A DNA stretch of 64,000 nt from an uncultured Ruminococcus sp. (GCA_902799245.1 CADBZY010000008.1:37002-101001); one strand, 5' to 3'. Numbered from the stretch's first letter, positions 16,367 to 26,665 are shown. Notes: generated from the sequence alone by a model not told the origin. Translations and numbers: made by a program.

Positions 16367-16395
16367 TTGAATCGAATACCGAAAAGTGATACAAT
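16367..16395 (+). promoter_or_regulatory. uvrB upstream promoter 2
   Basis: -35 TTGAAT (16367-16372), 17-base spacer, -10 TACAAT (16390-16395). No Gram-positive LexA box (GAAC-N4-GTTC) was seen nearby. Confidence 0.5.
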
Positions 16396-16438
16396 AATAT
16401 AGTTACGAATAAGAACAAAAACGGAGGATACAGAAAAT

Positions 16439-18406
16439 ATGGATCAATTCAAGCTCGTTTCGGACTACAAGCCGACAGGCGACCAGCCCGAAGCAATCGC
16501 AAAGCTGGTGGACGGGCTGAAAAAGGGCTATCACGAACAGGCGCTTTTAGGCGTTACCGGAAGCGGAAAGACCTTCACCATGGCGAACGTCATCGCGCAG
16601 ATGAACAAACCGACGCTCGTGCTGGCGCACAACAAGGTGCTTGCCGCCCAGCTCTGCAACGAGTTCCGTGAGTTTTTCCCGGAGAATGCGGTGGAATTCT
16701 TTGTCAGCTACTATGACTATTATCAGCCGGAATCCTATATTCCCACAACCGACACGTATATTGAAAAGGATTCTTCCATCAACGACGAGATCGACCGTCT
16801 GCGTCACAGTGCCACTTCCGCACTCTCCGAACGCCGCGATGTCATCATAGTCGCTTCGGTTTCCTGTATTTACAGCATGGGAGACCCTATCGACTACCGC
16901 AACATGGTGCTCTCTCTCCGTCCCGGCATGGAAAAGAGCCGCGACGAGGTGATCAAAAAACTCGCCGAAATCCAGTACAGCCGCAACGACATTGAGTTTG
17001 CCCGCAACACCTTCCGCGTGCGTGGCGATGTGGTGGAGGTGTTCACCTCCTACTCGAAGGAAACCGTTATCCGTATTGAATTCTTCGGGGACGAAATCGA
17101 CCGCATTTCCGAGATTAATTACGTCACCGGCGAACTCAAAGCCGTGCTCAATCACATTGCGATTTATCCGGCATCTCACTATATTGTTCCTGAGGAAAAA
17201 ATGGGTAGGGCCATGGACGAAATTCAGGACGAGCTGCGCGAGAGAATTCAGTATTTCAAGCAGAACAACAAGCTGATCGAAGCGCAGCGCATAGAGCAGC
17301 GCGTCAGTTACGATATGGAAATGCTTATGGAGGTAGGATTCTGCCCCGGCATAGAAAACTATTCCCGCGTGCTGTCGGGCAGAGCGCCCGGAACGCCGCC
17401 GTTTACGCTCATCAATTACTTCCCGGACGACTTCCTGCTCTTTGTGGACGAATCGCACGTGAGTATTCCGCAGGTGCGTGCCATGTACGCCGGAGACCAT
17501 GCGCGCAAGAAGAATCTTATTGATTACGGTTTCCGTCTGCCGTCGGCATACGACAACCGCCCGCTGCAATTCGAGGAGTTCTATTCGCTGATCAATCAGG
17601 CGATTTACATCAGCGCCACGCCGGGACCCTTCGAGAGAGAACACGCCGAGCAGATCGTGGAGCAGGTGATCCGTCCGACAGGACTGGTTGACCCGGAGAT
17701 CTCCGTCCGACCGACGGAGGGACAGATCGATGACCTCATTTCGGAAATCAACACCCGTGCCCAGAAGGGTTTCCGCACTCTGGTCACAACCTTAACCAAA
17801 AAGATGGCGGAAGACCTCACGGAGTACATGGAGTCACTCGGAATGCGGGTGCGCTACCTTCACCACGACATCGACACAGTGGAGCGAATGGAAATCATAC
17901 GCGACCTGCGTCTGGGCGAATTTGACACGCTGGTGGGAATCAACCTGCTGCGCGAAGGTCTGGACATTCCCGAAGTGTCGCTTGTGGCGATACTCGACGC
18001 GGACAAGGAAGGCTTCCTCCGAAGCGAGACATCGCTTATTCAGACCATAGGGCGAGCCGCCAGAAATGCCGAGGGACAGGTGATCATGTACGCCGACAGC
18101 GTGACGCCTTCGATGGAACGCGCCATCACCGAGACACAACGCCGCCGCGACATTCAGATGAAGTACAACGAGGAGCATGGCATCATTCCCAAGACCATCA
18201 TCAAAAAGGTCTCCGACGTCATTGAAATCACCCAGCACGACGAGAACGGCAACGTCAAAAAAGGCGGCAAAAAACTTACCAAGTCCGAGCGCGATCACCT
18301 GATCAACGAGCTGACCAAACAGATGAAGCAGGCGGCGAAGCTCCTCGACTTCGAGCAGGCGGCATATCTGCGTGACCGTATCAAGGAATTGCAGGGGAAA
18401 CAGTAG
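16439..18406 (+). CDS. uvrB: Excinuclease ABC subunit B
   Basis: 655-residue DNA-repair helicase-like protein that verifies damage handed over by UvrA and recruits UvrC. Walker A is [14 protein letters not shown] (about 39-52). The beta-hairpin region [12 protein letters not shown], the DESHV box, the helicase motifs TIGRAARN and the C-terminal UvrC-binding UVR motif ([20 protein letters not shown]) are complete. Start ATG at 16439 follows ACGGAGGATACAGAAAAT. uvrA lies downstream in the same direction, with an AAA ATPase gene between. Confidence 0.98.
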   Translation: MDQFKLVSDYKPTGDQPEAIAKLVDGLKKGYHEQALLGVTGSGKTFTMANVIAQMNKPTLVLAHNKVLAAQLCNEFREFFPENAVEFFVSYYDYYQPESYIPTTDTYIEKDSSINDEIDRLRHSATSALSERRDVIIVASVSCIYSMGDPIDYRNMVLSLRPGMEKSRDEVIKKLAEIQYSRNDIEFARNTFRVRGDVVEVFTSYSKETVIRIEFFGDEIDRISEINYVTGELKAVLNHIAIYPASHYIVPEEKMGRAMDEIQDELRERIQYFKQNNKLIEAQRIEQRVSYDMEMLMEVGFCPGIENYSRVLSGRAPGTPPFTLINYFPDDFLLFVDESHVSIPQVRAMYAGDHARKKNLIDYGFRLPSAYDNRPLQFEEFYSLINQAIYISATPGPFEREHAEQIVEQVIRPTGLVDPEISVRPTEGQIDDLISEINTRAQKGFRTLVTTLTKKMAEDLTEYMESLGMRVRYLHHDIDTVERMEIIRDLRLGEFDTLVGINLLREGLDIPEVSLVAILDADKEGFLRSETSLIQTIGRAARNAEGQVIMYADSVTPSMERAITETQRRRDIQMKYNEEHGIIPKTIIKKVSDVIEITQHDENGNVKKGGKKLTKSERDHLINELTKQMKQAAKLLDFEQAAYLRDRIKELQGKQ

Positions 18407-18492
18407 CGCTCCCTGCGGCCGCTTAGAGAATAAAGAATAGTGAATAACGAATTAATGAATAATGAACGAGCGCTGCGCGCTGGAATATAGGG
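18405..18492 (+). repeat. Intergenic double-hairpin element, copy A
   Basis: Left arm AGCGCTC...CGCT begins on the uvrB stop. The spacer is rich in GAATA units, and a right hairpin GAGCGCTGCGCGCTGGAATATAG follows. AGCGCTC (18405-18411) also pairs with GAGCGCT (18468-18474). Copies B, C and D are at other gene junctions. Confidence 0.7.
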
Positions 18493-18499
18493 TGTATTT

Positions 18500-18574
18500 A
18501 TGGAGAAGCATGGATTGATAAAGACAGCCGATGAACTGAAAGAGGAATTTCAGCGCAAACATTCCGATAACTGA
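18500..18574 (+). CDS. Possible 24-residue small ORF
   Basis: ATG at 18500 behind AGGGTG reads 24 codons (MEKHGLIKTADELKEEFQRK...) to TGA at 18572-18574, ending 11 bases before the AAA ATPase start. Amphipathic helix-like composition. It may be a leader peptide or chance; the sequence is not recognised. Confidence 0.3.
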   Translation: MEKHGLIKTADELKEEFQRKHSDN

Positions 18575-18585
18575 CAGGTGACATT

Positions 18586-19332
18586 ATGCCCGCATATATC
18601 AGATCACTTTATATCAAAGAAAAACCGCCGGAAGAATCCTATCTGTCAGAGCTTCCGGTGGTAAAGAATCTTCTGAAAATGAAAGAACTTCGGTTCACGT
18701 CGGATGTCGTCTTTCTGGTGGGAGAAAACGGTACCGGCAAATCCACCCTTCTGGAGGCAATCGCCGTGTCAATGGGCTTCAATGCGGAAGGCGGCACACG
18801 CAATTTCCGTTTTTCCACAGTCGATACCCATTCCGAACTGAATGAATATATCACGGTGGTCAAGGGATTCCACCCGAGAGACGGGTTTTTCCTGAGAGCC
18901 GAGAGCTTTTACAATGCCGCATCGTATATTGACAGAATCGACAGCGAATTCTCCTTCGGAGGACCTGTGATCGACAGCTACGGCGGCGTGTCGCTGCATG
19001 AGCAGTCGCACGGCGAGAGCTTTCTGGCATTGGTGAAGAACCGGTTCGGAGGAAACGGCATTTACCTGCTGGACGAGCCGGAGGCGGCGCTTTCTCCGTC
19101 GCGGCAGATGACGCTTATGGTGCTGATGAATGAGCTGTTGGGAAAGAATTCGCAGTTCGTCATAGCCACTCACTCACCCATGTTGATGACATTCCCCGGC
19201 GCGCAGGTGATGGAACTGACGGAAGATGACATAAAGACGGTTCCGTACGATCAGACCGGACATTTTCAATTGACGAAGCGCTTTTTGAATTATCCCGAAA
19301 AGATGCTGGATGTACTTCTGGGAGAACGATAA
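18586..19332 (+). CDS. AAA family ATPase (SMC/ABC-like, single ATPase domain)
   Basis: 248 residues forming one ABC-type ATPase head: Walker [10 protein letters not shown] (46-54), signature-like SHGESFL, Walker [15 protein letters not shown] and switch ATHSP. No transmembrane or coiled-coil arm. This is the compact AAA_21/RecF-like type seen in diverse systems; the substrate is unknown. Start ATG at 18586 has AGGTGA. It lies between uvrB and uvrA on the same strand, so a link to DNA repair is possible, but that is from position only. Confidence 0.85.
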   Translation: MPAYIRSLYIKEKPPEESYLSELPVVKNLLKMKELRFTSDVVFLVGENGTGKSTLLEAIAVSMGFNAEGGTRNFRFSTVDTHSELNEYITVVKGFHPRDGFFLRAESFYNAASYIDRIDSEFSFGGPVIDSYGGVSLHEQSHGESFLALVKNRFGGNGIYLLDEPEAALSPSRQMTLMVLMNELLGKNSQFVIATHSPMLMTFPGAQVMELTEDDIKTVPYDQTGHFQLTKRFLNYPEKMLDVLLGER

Positions 19333-19381
19333 GTCAGATATTTATTTACAACCGATAAACGCAGGAGGAATATTTTTTAAA

Positions 19382-22219
19382 ATGGCAATGGATAAAATCA
19401 TTGTGAGAGGTGCGCAGGAAAACAACCTCAAAAATATTGATGTGGAATTTCCACGTGACAAAATGGTGGTATTTACGGGGCTTTCCGGTTCGGGCAAAAG
19501 CTCGCTTGCCTTCGATACCATCTTTGCAGAGGGACAGCGACGGTATATGGAGTCGCTCTCGTCCTACGCGCGCATGTTCATGGGGCAGATGAGCAAGCCG
19601 GATGTGGATTCCATCGAGGGTCTTTCTCCCGCTATCTCCATCGACCAGAAAACCACCTCAAAAAATCCCCGTTCCACCGTCGGAACGGTTACGGAAATAT
19701 ACGATTATCTCCGTTTGCTTTATGCCCATATCGGCATACCGCATTGTCCGGTCTGCGGGCGCGAGATTCAGCAGCAGACCATCGACCAGATTGTGGACAA
19801 AGTGCTTGGGATGGAACAAGGCACCAAAATTCAGGTTATGGCTCCCATCATCAAGGCAAAGAAGGGAACGCACGCCAAAGAGCTTGACAGCATTCGCAAA
19901 TCCGGCTTTGTGCGCGTGAGGATTGACGGGAACATCTATGACCTTTCCGAGGAAATCAAGCTGGAAAAGAACATCCGCCACAATATCGACGTGGTGGTGG
20001 ACCGTTTGGTGATCAAACCGGAAATTCGCAGCCGCCTTGCCGATTCGCTCGAAACGGCTTCAAGGCTGACAGGCGGAATATCTCTGATAAGCATAGTCGG
20101 GGGAGAGGATATACTCTTTTCGCAGAATTACGCCTGTCCGGAGCACGGCATCAGCATGGACGAGCTGACGCCGAGAATGTTCTCCTTCAACAGCCCGCAG
20201 GGCGCGTGCGAACACTGCACGGGTCTTGGCATATTCATGAAGGTCAATCCCGACCTGGTGATTCCCGACCGTTCGGTTTCCATCCGCAAGGGAGCTATTC
20301 ACGCTTCCGGCTGGTACACCACTGACGACAGCTCCATCGCTATGATGTATTTCAAGGGCTTGGGGAAGGAGTACGGCTTCACCCTGGACACGCCTATCAA
20401 CAAAATGAGCGACGAAGCGGTGAATGCCATTCTCTATGGCACGGGAGAAAAACAGCTTGCGTTTACCCGTGTCACCTCCATCGGACAAAGCAAGTTCATG
20501 AGTAAGTTTGAGGGCGTTATCAATAATCTCGAACGCCGTTATTCCGAGACGCAAAGCTCGTGGTCAAGGCAGGACATTGAATCTCTTATGACAGAGGTTC
20601 CCTGCGACTTCTGTCACGGCGACCGATTGAAGCCGGAGATTCTCTCCGTCACCGTCGGCGGCTTGAATATCGCCGAATTCTGTAAGCTGTCTGTGACGGA
20701 AGCGCTGGAATTCCTCGATAAGCTCGAACTGACGGAGCACGAACACTTCATTGCTGACCGTATTTTAAAGGAAGTGCGCCTGCGTCTCGGCTTCCTCCAT
20801 AACGTGGGTCTGGAATACCTTACCCTGTCCCGTTCCTCCGGAACGCTTTCGGGCGGCGAGAGCCAGAGAATCCGCCTTGCGACACAGATCGGCTCCTTCC
20901 TTACGGGAGTTGTCTATATTTTAGACGAGCCGAGCATCGGACTTCACCAACGGGATAACGACAAGCTGCTTGCTACCTTGCTTAAGCTGCGTGATCTGGG
21001 GAATACCCTGATCGTCGTCGAGCATGACGAGGACACCATCCGGGCGGCCGATTATGTGGTGGACATCGGACCCGGCGCGGGAGTGCATGGCGGACAGGTG
21101 GTTTATTCCGGCGATGTGGAAGGACTTATCAAGTGCCAGGACTCCATTACAGGGCAGTATCTCAGCGGCGCGAGGAAAATAGCCGTGCCCGAAAAGCGCA
21201 GACCCGGCAACGGCAATTGGCTGACCGTCAGGGGAGCCGCTGAGAACAATTTGCAGCACATAGACGTTTCTGTTCCGCTCGGCACATTTACCTGCGTCAC
21301 AGGCGTTTCCGGTTCCGGCAAAAGCTCGCTTGTCAATGAGATTATCTACAAGCGTCTTGCCTGCGAACTCAACAGGGCAAAGATTGTATGGGGCAGGCAT
21401 GACGCCATCGAAGGAATGGAATATCTCGATAAGATCGTAGAAATCAGCCAGTCGCCGATAGGAAGAACGCCGCGTTCCAACCCTGCGACATACACCGGCG
21501 TTTTCACCGACATCCGCGACCTGTTTGCCAATTTGCAGGAATCCAAAATCAGGGGCTTTGACGCGGGTCGCTTTTCCTTCAACAAGAAGGGCGGACGCTG
21601 CGAAGCCTGCGAGGGCGACGGCATTATTCAGATTGAAATGCACTTTCTGCCGGATGTGTATGTTCCCTGCGAGGTCTGCAAGGGCAAGCGCTACAACCGA
21701 GAGACACTCGAAGTCAAGTACAAGGGCAAAAGCATTGCCGATGTGCTGGATATGACGGTGGAGGACGGTGTATCCTTCTTTGAAAATCATCCTAAAATCG
21801 TCCGCAAATTGAAAACCCTTTACGATGTTGGATTAGGCTATATCAAAATCGGACAGCCGGCCACCACCCTTTCCGGCGGTGAGGCGCAGCGCGTCAAGCT
21901 GGCCACCGAACTTTCCAAACGTGCGACCGGCAAGACGATATTCGTGCTGGACGAGCCGACGACGGGACTTCATACTGCTGACGTCCACCGTTTGATCGAA
22001 GTGCTGCAAACGCTGGTGGACGGTGGCAACACCGTGCTTGTCATTGAGCATAATCTCGACATCATCAAGACTGCCGACTACATCATCGACCTCGGCCCCG
22101 AAGGAGGCAACCGCGGCGGCACGGTCGTTACCTGCGGCACGCCTGAACAGGTCGCGGAATGTCCTTCCTCCTACACAGGACACTATCTTAAGGCGCTCCT
22201 GCCGTCGCGCAGTGAATAA
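19382..22219 (+). CDS. uvrA: Excinuclease ABC subunit A
   Basis: 945-residue damage-sensing ATPase of nucleotide excision repair. Two ABC ATPase halves are seen: Walker [15 protein letters not shown] and [13 protein letters not shown], signatures [12 protein letters not shown] and [12 protein letters not shown], and Walker [11 protein letters not shown] and [10 protein letters not shown]. Zinc-finger cysteines are CPVCG and the CEACEGDG...CEVCKG set. The frame is open from 19310, but ATG at 19382 behind AGGAGGAAT gives the normal start. The last codons run into intergenic element copy B. Confidence 0.98.
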   Translation: MAMDKIIVRGAQENNLKNIDVEFPRDKMVVFTGLSGSGKSSLAFDTIFAEGQRRYMESLSSYARMFMGQMSKPDVDSIEGLSPAISIDQKTTSKNPRSTVGTVTEIYDYLRLLYAHIGIPHCPVCGREIQQQTIDQIVDKVLGMEQGTKIQVMAPIIKAKKGTHAKELDSIRKSGFVRVRIDGNIYDLSEEIKLEKNIRHNIDVVVDRLVIKPEIRSRLADSLETASRLTGGISLISIVGGEDILFSQNYACPEHGISMDELTPRMFSFNSPQGACEHCTGLGIFMKVNPDLVIPDRSVSIRKGAIHASGWYTTDDSSIAMMYFKGLGKEYGFTLDTPINKMSDEAVNAILYGTGEKQLAFTRVTSIGQSKFMSKFEGVINNLERRYSETQSSWSRQDIESLMTEVPCDFCHGDRLKPEILSVTVGGLNIAEFCKLSVTEALEFLDKLELTEHEHFIADRILKEVRLRLGFLHNVGLEYLTLSRSSGTLSGGESQRIRLATQIGSFLTGVVYILDEPSIGLHQRDNDKLLATLLKLRDLGNTLIVVEHDEDTIRAADYVVDIGPGAGVHGGQVVYSGDVEGLIKCQDSITGQYLSGARKIAVPEKRRPGNGNWLTVRGAAENNLQHIDVSVPLGTFTCVTGVSGSGKSSLVNEIIYKRLACELNRAKIVWGRHDAIEGMEYLDKIVEISQSPIGRTPRSNPATYTGVFTDIRDLFANLQESKIRGFDAGRFSFNKKGGRCEACEGDGIIQIEMHFLPDVYVPCEVCKGKRYNRETLEVKYKGKSIADVLDMTVEDGVSFFENHPKIVRKLKTLYDVGLGYIKIGQPATTLSGGEAQRVKLATELSKRATGKTIFVLDEPTTGLHTADVHRLIEVLQTLVDGGNTVLVIEHNLDIIKTADYIIDLGPEGGNRGGTVVTCGTPEQVAECPSSYTGHYLKALLPSRSE

Positions 22220-22255
22220 AGAATAAAAAAAGGAAGCGCTGTCGCGCCTGAATGA
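22206..22255 (+). repeat. Intergenic element, copy B (degenerate)
   Basis: GCGCAGTGAATAAAGAATA at the very end of uvrA, then AAGCGCTGTCGCGCCTG hairpin. Similar in plan to copies A, C and D, but the left arm is within the uvrA coding end. Confidence 0.5.
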
Positions 22256-22264
22256 GGTGAATTT

Positions 22265-22756
22265 ATGGCAAAAAACAAGGAAGTCAAGACCAATGCCATG
22301 CGGATTCTTGACAGCATGAAAATCAATTATGAGGCTAAGACCTATGAGTGCAAGGATTTTGTGGACGGCGTGCAGATCGCTGATATTTTAGGGCTGCCGC
22401 ATGAGATTGTTTACAAAACCCTTGTGGCGCAGGGAGCCAGCAAGCAGTATTATGTGTATGTTATCCCCATCGAAGCTGAGCTTGACCTGAAAAAGGCGGC
22501 TCGGTCGGTGGGAGAAAAATCCGTCGCCATGCTGCACGTCAAGGATATCAACGCCGTGACGGGTTACATCCGCGGGGGCTGCACTGCCGTCGGCATGAAG
22601 AAGCAGTACGTCACGCGCATTGACCGGTCGGCGCAGGTGCTGGAATATATGATCGTCAGCGGCGGCAAATTAGGCGTTCAGCTCAGGCTCTCGCCGGAGG
22701 ATTTAAAGAAAGCCTGCGGCGGTGAATACGACGATATCACCAAGACCGACCTTTAG
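22265..22756 (+). CDS. ybaK: Cys-tRNA(Pro)/Cys-tRNA(Cys) deacylase, YbaK/EbsC family
   Basis: 163-residue tRNA-editing domain protein. YbaK-type proteins remove cysteine mischarged on tRNA(Pro). Family features: the early KTNAMRILDSMKINYE segment, GLPHEIVYKTLV with the catalytic-region lysine (VYKTL), GYIRGGCTAVGMKK and a G-rich end. Start ATG at 22265 has TGAGGTGA. It follows uvrA after element copy B and precedes a strong terminator. Confidence 0.93.
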   Translation: MAKNKEVKTNAMRILDSMKINYEAKTYECKDFVDGVQIADILGLPHEIVYKTLVAQGASKQYYVYVIPIEAELDLKKAARSVGEKSVAMLHVKDINAVTGYIRGGCTAVGMKKQYVTRIDRSAQVLEYMIVSGGKLGVQLRLSPEDLKKACGGEYDDITKTDL

Positions 22757-22810
22757 AACACACTCCTAAAGGGATAAGAGAACCCGAAAATTCAATACAT
22801 GCGAAAAAAT

Positions 22811-22847
22811 CCGCGCCGGTTGTTCTGCCAAAAAACAACCGGCGCGG
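22811..22847. terminator. Bidirectional terminator
   Basis: CCGCGCCGGTTGTT paired with AACAACCGGCGCGG around a 9-base loop. A T6 tract follows on the minus strand (22803-22809), so it ends the large membrane gene and can also end ybaK. Confidence 0.85.
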
Positions 22848-22874
22848 TCAGCTTATTCCGTTGTCTGAAGGGGA

Positions 22875-25697
22875 CTATGGCAGCTTGCGCCCTATAACGC
22901 GCCATGAACCCGTATCTTTTGTGTCGTTCCCTTTCAGCCTTATCCACACGGTGTCCCTGAAGGCGTTGTCCGCAGCGTCGGGCACCCATTCCTCTTTAAA
23001 AACAATATGCTGCTCCGGCTTGTTTTTGTAGTCGGAATTGATGGCTTTTCCGGTAAAGGGATTGACGGGATTGTCAATCAGCCCCGAAAAGGCGATGGCA
23101 GGAGTATCGGCGTTTGTCATAAACGCGGGGTCTTCCGTAAGCTCATGACTGTCAAAATCCTTCACCAGCAGGAGTGATTTGTACAGATTGACGTCATTGA
23201 ATACATTGTACTTTGCGGTATTATCCGCGTCGAATTCCATGCCGGGAAACGAAAGATAGGCTCCGTGATCGGAAACGATAATGATTTTTGTGTTGTCGTA
23301 CACATCGTTTTCCCGCAGATAGTCGAACCATTGCCCGAGCTGAATCATTGCCGCCATATTGCATTGATAATGAATCATTTGCTGTGAGTCGTTAATCGTC
23401 AATGCCTCCCCCGACAGGGAGTAGCGGACGGAATGCTCGGATTCATAGCTTCTGTTGTCAACCGCGCCCGCCGGCTCGTATTCAGGCTCCTGAAGCATCA
23501 TAGGATTGTGCGTAGTGTCATTGCTGATCATGGTAAACGTTCCCTGACCGCTTTCGCGAACCTCCGTAATATTGGGGTAGTTCCTCAGGGTGTCGTATGC
23601 CTCGTAGAACAGCAGGTTCTTTCCGACCAGACCGTCGCCGATTGCCTGGTAAGTATTCCGGATCATCTGTTCGGAAGAATCATAATCCAGATTTGCCTGA
23701 TTGTAGGAGCCCAGATTATAAAGCGTCTGATGCAGCAGCAGGGGAGAGGAACGGAAAATGCTGTAGGCAAATAAATTGCGGTTGCGGACATTTTCTGTGG
23801 TTTTGACTGTTTTTTTCAGATTTTCTGCGGAAATGAAACTTCCGTTCGTAATGTATCTGCTTATTTCCGGATAATCGTCGTAAATACTCAGATCGGGAAT
23901 CCATCTATACCCCGCGTAGGTGGGGTCGCAGACGGTCGTTTTATATCCGTTGGAGGAAAACAAGACGGGCATCACCTTAAGCGCTTCATTCTGCTTGTCC
24001 ACCAGAAGCTGGTCAGACCGCCTGTTACTTTCCTCAGGAATGTATTCATATCCGCCGAAAAGTCCGGGAGAGCCGACACTGGTGCAGTTCCCGTATGAAA
24101 TGGTGTTGGGATAGTAGGTGAAACCGGCAAACTGCTCCTTGAGTCCGGGCTTTTCCTGCATGATGAACGGGAAATAATAATTGATTCCTCTGTCCAGCAT
24201 GATGACGACGACATTCTTGCCGTTTTTGTCGAGCGTCAATCTGGCAGTATTCATTTTTTCGCTGTTATCGTCGGATTTCGTCAGCACATCGGAAGAAAGG
24301 CGATTTTTCAGCGAAGTATAGCTGGAATGAATTTGAAAAATATTGACGCACGACATCACTGCCACCGTCGCACATCCTGCCGCACAGACCGATCGGATGA
24401 CAGTCGGATGCTTCTTGCCGATCAGGGTAATGCATACGGCGATAGCCACCGACAGGGCAATATTGCCGGCGATTTGCAGGGTGGTATTTACCGGCAGATT
24501 ATCATAAATAAACGTTGATGACATGTTCCCGTAGTTGTTTCCGAAAAACATGTAATTCACCAGGGAAGACGCGGCGACAACAGCCGAACCTGTGCTGATG
24601 ATTTTCCGGGAGGATGAAGTTGACAGATGATAAAACACATTGACCCATACCAAAAATGTGCCTGCCGCCAGAGTAAAGGAGTGGAATACATATCTCAACG
24701 GAGAAGAAAGACTGCCGATTTCCACGAATTCATCCGGCGATGCATGGATGACCGCGGAGGGAATGAGCACGCCGATGAGTATTGTCATAAAGACACAGCT
24801 CACGTAAAAGATGGCGTTGTCTGTTTTGGATGCCTTGGGTACAGACAGCAAGGGCTTATGATTTTTAAAGATGAAATGCCACGCTAAAGGAATCAGCATG
24901 AGCAACAGGACCATAACCGCAAAGGTTTGCTTATGAGCGGTGTCGAAATGTTTTACAAAGAGAACATAGGGCAGCGTCGCAGCGGAAACCGCTGCGCTGA
25001 TGATGCTGAGCACCAGTTTGGGATGACGAATTCTGTAGAATATGTTCTTGATGAGTGAGAATATATTATTGAGCGTCCAGTAAAAAACAAGCCCCGAGGG
25101 AGAATCGTACAGGAAAACAAGAAAGATGACAGCCATTCCGAAAGTCTGCACCCTGGCTTTCATCGGCATTCCTTTGGTATAGATGATGGAGGATACAATG
25201 TTGATGGCGGTCATGAGCAGAGGAAGCAGATTCAGCGAATACCCCGCGATGTGAATGAGTCTGTCAGGCAGGCACAGATCGGCGATAGGACCGAAGGAGG
25301 CGCCTCTGAGGCGACCCAGTCCGGAAAGATAATTATATGCCGCAATAAAAAACGGGATTTCCAGAAGGAGCGACAAGGAGCCTTTCAGGGCGTAATACGG
25401 CTTATAATTGTTTTGCCTGTAATAGGTCTGGAGCATCATAAACCGCTCGTCGCCTTTAAATGCTTTTTTGATATGACTGACGCCGGACTGGAGCTTTTGA
25501 GAGCGGAGGCGTTCTTCCTCCTGCATGGCGTCCGCGCGTTTGTACAACGGAAAAATGAGAATATTAATGGCGAGACTTAATGCGATGATCGCAATTCCCT
25601 CATTGTCTGTGTATCGCAGTATACAGGCAAATAAAAAATCCAATAACAGCGATAGCGGTTGAATTATCAGATTATATAACACTGTAAAAAATCCCAT
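22875..25697 (-). CDS. YidC/Oxa1-like domain fused to sulfatase/alkaline-phosphatase-like (LTA-synthase-like) domain
   Basis: 940-residue membrane protein. Residues 1-225 look like a YidC/Oxa1 insertase: hydrophobic start, helical hairpin ADAMQEEERLRSQKLQ...HIKKAFKGDER, and GLVFYWTLNNIFSLIKN as in the last YidC helices. The groove arginine of Gram-positive YidC (in ...VRLALFPL) aligns with Asn45 (AINILIFPL). About 230-455 adds further membrane helices. From 494 on is a metal-dependent phosphatase/sulfatase fold: VIMLDRG (498-504), candidate nucleophile Thr539 or Ser540 in GNCTSVGSP, metal-ligand block NDTTHNP (726-732) and VSDHG (808-812). This is the plan of LtaS/MdoB-type phosphoglycerol or phosphoethanolamine transferases, with an insertase-like domain in front. 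Start ATG at 25697. No obvious partner genes. Confidence 0.85.
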   Translation of the reverse strand: MGFFTVLYNLIIQPLSLLLDFLFACILRYTDNEGIAIIALSLAINILIFPLYKRADAMQEEERLRSQKLQSGVSHIKKAFKGDERFMMLQTYYRQNNYKPYYALKGSLSLLLEIPFFIAAYNYLSGLGRLRGASFGPIADLCLPDRLIHIAGYSLNLLPLLMTAINIVSSIIYTKGMPMKARVQTFGMAVIFLVFLYDSPSGLVFYWTLNNIFSLIKNIFYRIRHPKLVLSIISAAVSAATLPYVLFVKHFDTAHKQTFAVMVLLLMLIPLAWHFIFKNHKPLLSVPKASKTDNAIFYVSCVFMTILIGVLIPSAVIHASPDEFVEIGSLSSPLRYVFHSFTLAAGTFLVWVNVFYHLSTSSSRKIISTGSAVVAASSLVNYMFFGNNYGNMSSTFIYDNLPVNTTLQIAGNIALSVAIAVCITLIGKKHPTVIRSVCAAGCATVAVMSCVNIFQIHSSYTSLKNRLSSDVLTKSDDNSEKMNTARLTLDKNGKNVVVIMLDRGINYYFPFIMQEKPGLKEQFAGFTYYPNTISYGNCTSVGSPGLFGGYEYIPEESNRRSDQLLVDKQNEALKVMPVLFSSNGYKTTVCDPTYAGYRWIPDLSIYDDYPEISRYITNGSFISAENLKKTVKTTENVRNRNLFAYSIFRSSPLLLHQTLYNLGSYNQANLDYDSSEQMIRNTYQAIGDGLVGKNLLFYEAYDTLRNYPNITEVRESGQGTFTMISNDTTHNPMMLQEPEYEPAGAVDNRSYESEHSVRYSLSGEALTINDSQQMIHYQCNMAAMIQLGQWFDYLRENDVYDNTKIIIVSDHGAYLSFPGMEFDADNTAKYNVFNDVNLYKSLLLVKDFDSHELTEDPAFMTNADTPAIAFSGLIDNPVNPFTGKAINSDYKNKPEQHIVFKEEWVPDAADNAFRDTVWIRLKGNDTKDTGSWRVIGRKLP

Positions 25698-25926
25698 CTT
25701 GCATTATCCTCATTTCAATTCAGATGCTCAAAAAATGCCGCTCATGCGATCGGCTGACAGAATGGCTCCGTTGAAAATCAACGCCGGAAACACCTGCCTC
25801 CGTCAACTGTCTGAATCATTATATATGATTATACTTTGAAAATCAATGTTATTTTACTTCTTAATAAGATTATTTCTCCTATAGCCCGCACATGAATTTC
25901 CTGCTGCGCGCAGCGGGCGGAGCCGT

Positions 25927-25965
25927 CAAAAAAACCGGCAGTCTGCAAGACAGCAAAACTGTCGG
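25927..25965 (-). terminator. Terminator of the 94-residue protein gene
   Basis: Minus strand: CCGACAGT paired with ACTGCCGG, followed by T7. The remainder of the 25698-25983 gap holds no gene that I can see. Confidence 0.75.
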
Positions 25966-25983
25966 GGATTTACATGGATGAAA

Positions 25984-26268
25984 TTATTTCTGTGCGTTGT
26001 GTCTGTTGAGCCATGCCTCGGCAAGCTCCAGAGAGTCCGCAAATGAAGCGCGTTCAATGGACTTGACAATTTTGCCCTTGCCCTTTATGTCCGGGTCAGT
26101 GAAACGCAGCTGTATCTCAAATTTGGAGCCCACGTCAACCTCATTGACTTTCTTGGTGGCAATTTCCTTAATAAATATGATGTACTTGTCGTTCATGCTG
26201 CCATAATACATCTCGTTGCCGCATCGAATCAGCGGACGACCCTTATAGGTCAGGTAATTGTTTTCCAT
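25984..26268 (-). CDS. Hypothetical protein, 94 residues
   Basis: Soluble 94-residue protein with no signal or membrane segment. It reads as a small mixed alpha/beta domain (YKGRPLIRCGNEMYYGSMND, then a C-terminal helix SLELAEAWLNRH). Start ATG at 26268 is preceded by GGAGGATT. It has its own terminator and is next to the ireB-type gene on the same strand. The family is not recognised; its clean start and stop signals support it as a real gene. Confidence 0.8.
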   Translation of the reverse strand: MENNYLTYKGRPLIRCGNEMYYGSMNDKYIIFIKEIATKKVNEVDVGSKFEIQLRFTDPDIKGKGKIVKSIERASFADSLELAEAWLNRHNAQK

Positions 26269-26310
26269 TATAATTCAATCCTCCATAAAAAACTAAAAAT
26301 TCTAAACAAG

Positions 26311-26350
26311 CCAAAAACGGCGGCTCTTTATCACAAAAAAGCCGCCGTCA
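26311..26350 (-). terminator. Terminator of the ireB-type gene
   Basis: ACGGCGGCT paired with AGCCGCCGT, followed on the minus strand by T5. Confidence 0.8.
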
Positions 26351-26366
26351 GTCTCATGAAAATGCA

Positions 26367-26612
26367 TTATTCGTCATCAAGATATGTCCTGACCAATTCG
26401 CTGAGCAAATCGTCCCTGTCGATCTTGCGGATAATACTGCGAGCATTTGCGTGCGTTGTGATATAGGTCGGGTCTTCCGAAAGAAGATAGCCGACGATCT
26501 GATTTACCGGGTTGTAGCCCTTTTCCTTTAACGCGTCATACACGATCTTAAGCAGAGTTTTCATTTCCTCCGCGTGATCCTGTTCAATGGAGAAAGTCAT
26601 AGTCTCATCCAT
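26367..26612 (-). CDS. ireB: IreB family regulatory phosphoprotein (UPF0297/DUF965)
   Basis: 81 residues closely matching the IreB/YrzL pattern: MDETMTFS at the start (the threonines targeted by the PASTA kinase in enterococci), YDALKEKGYNPVNQIVGYLL and SEDPTYITTHANARSIIRKI. In Enterococcus IreB is phosphorylated by IreK and tunes cephalosporin resistance. Start ATG at 26612 with GGAGGTG nine bases upstream. The usual neighbours ruvX and alaS are not adjacent here. Confidence 0.93.
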   Translation of the reverse strand: MDETMTFSIEQDHAEEMKTLLKIVYDALKEKGYNPVNQIVGYLLSEDPTYITTHANARSIIRKIDRDDLLSELVRTYLDDE

Positions 26613-26636
26613 AATCAAACACCTCCGTACAATACT

Positions 26637-26665
26637 ATTTTACATCAATTCCCCGCTGTAATCAA
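26637..26665 (-). promoter_or_regulatory. Promoter of ireB
   Basis: Minus strand: -35 TTGATT (26665-26660), 17-base spacer, -10 TAAAAT (26642-26637). Confidence 0.65.

Noticed and set aside
16547..17644. 365-residue open frame antisense to uvrB
   Set aside because: Shadow of uvrB; no motif or start signal.
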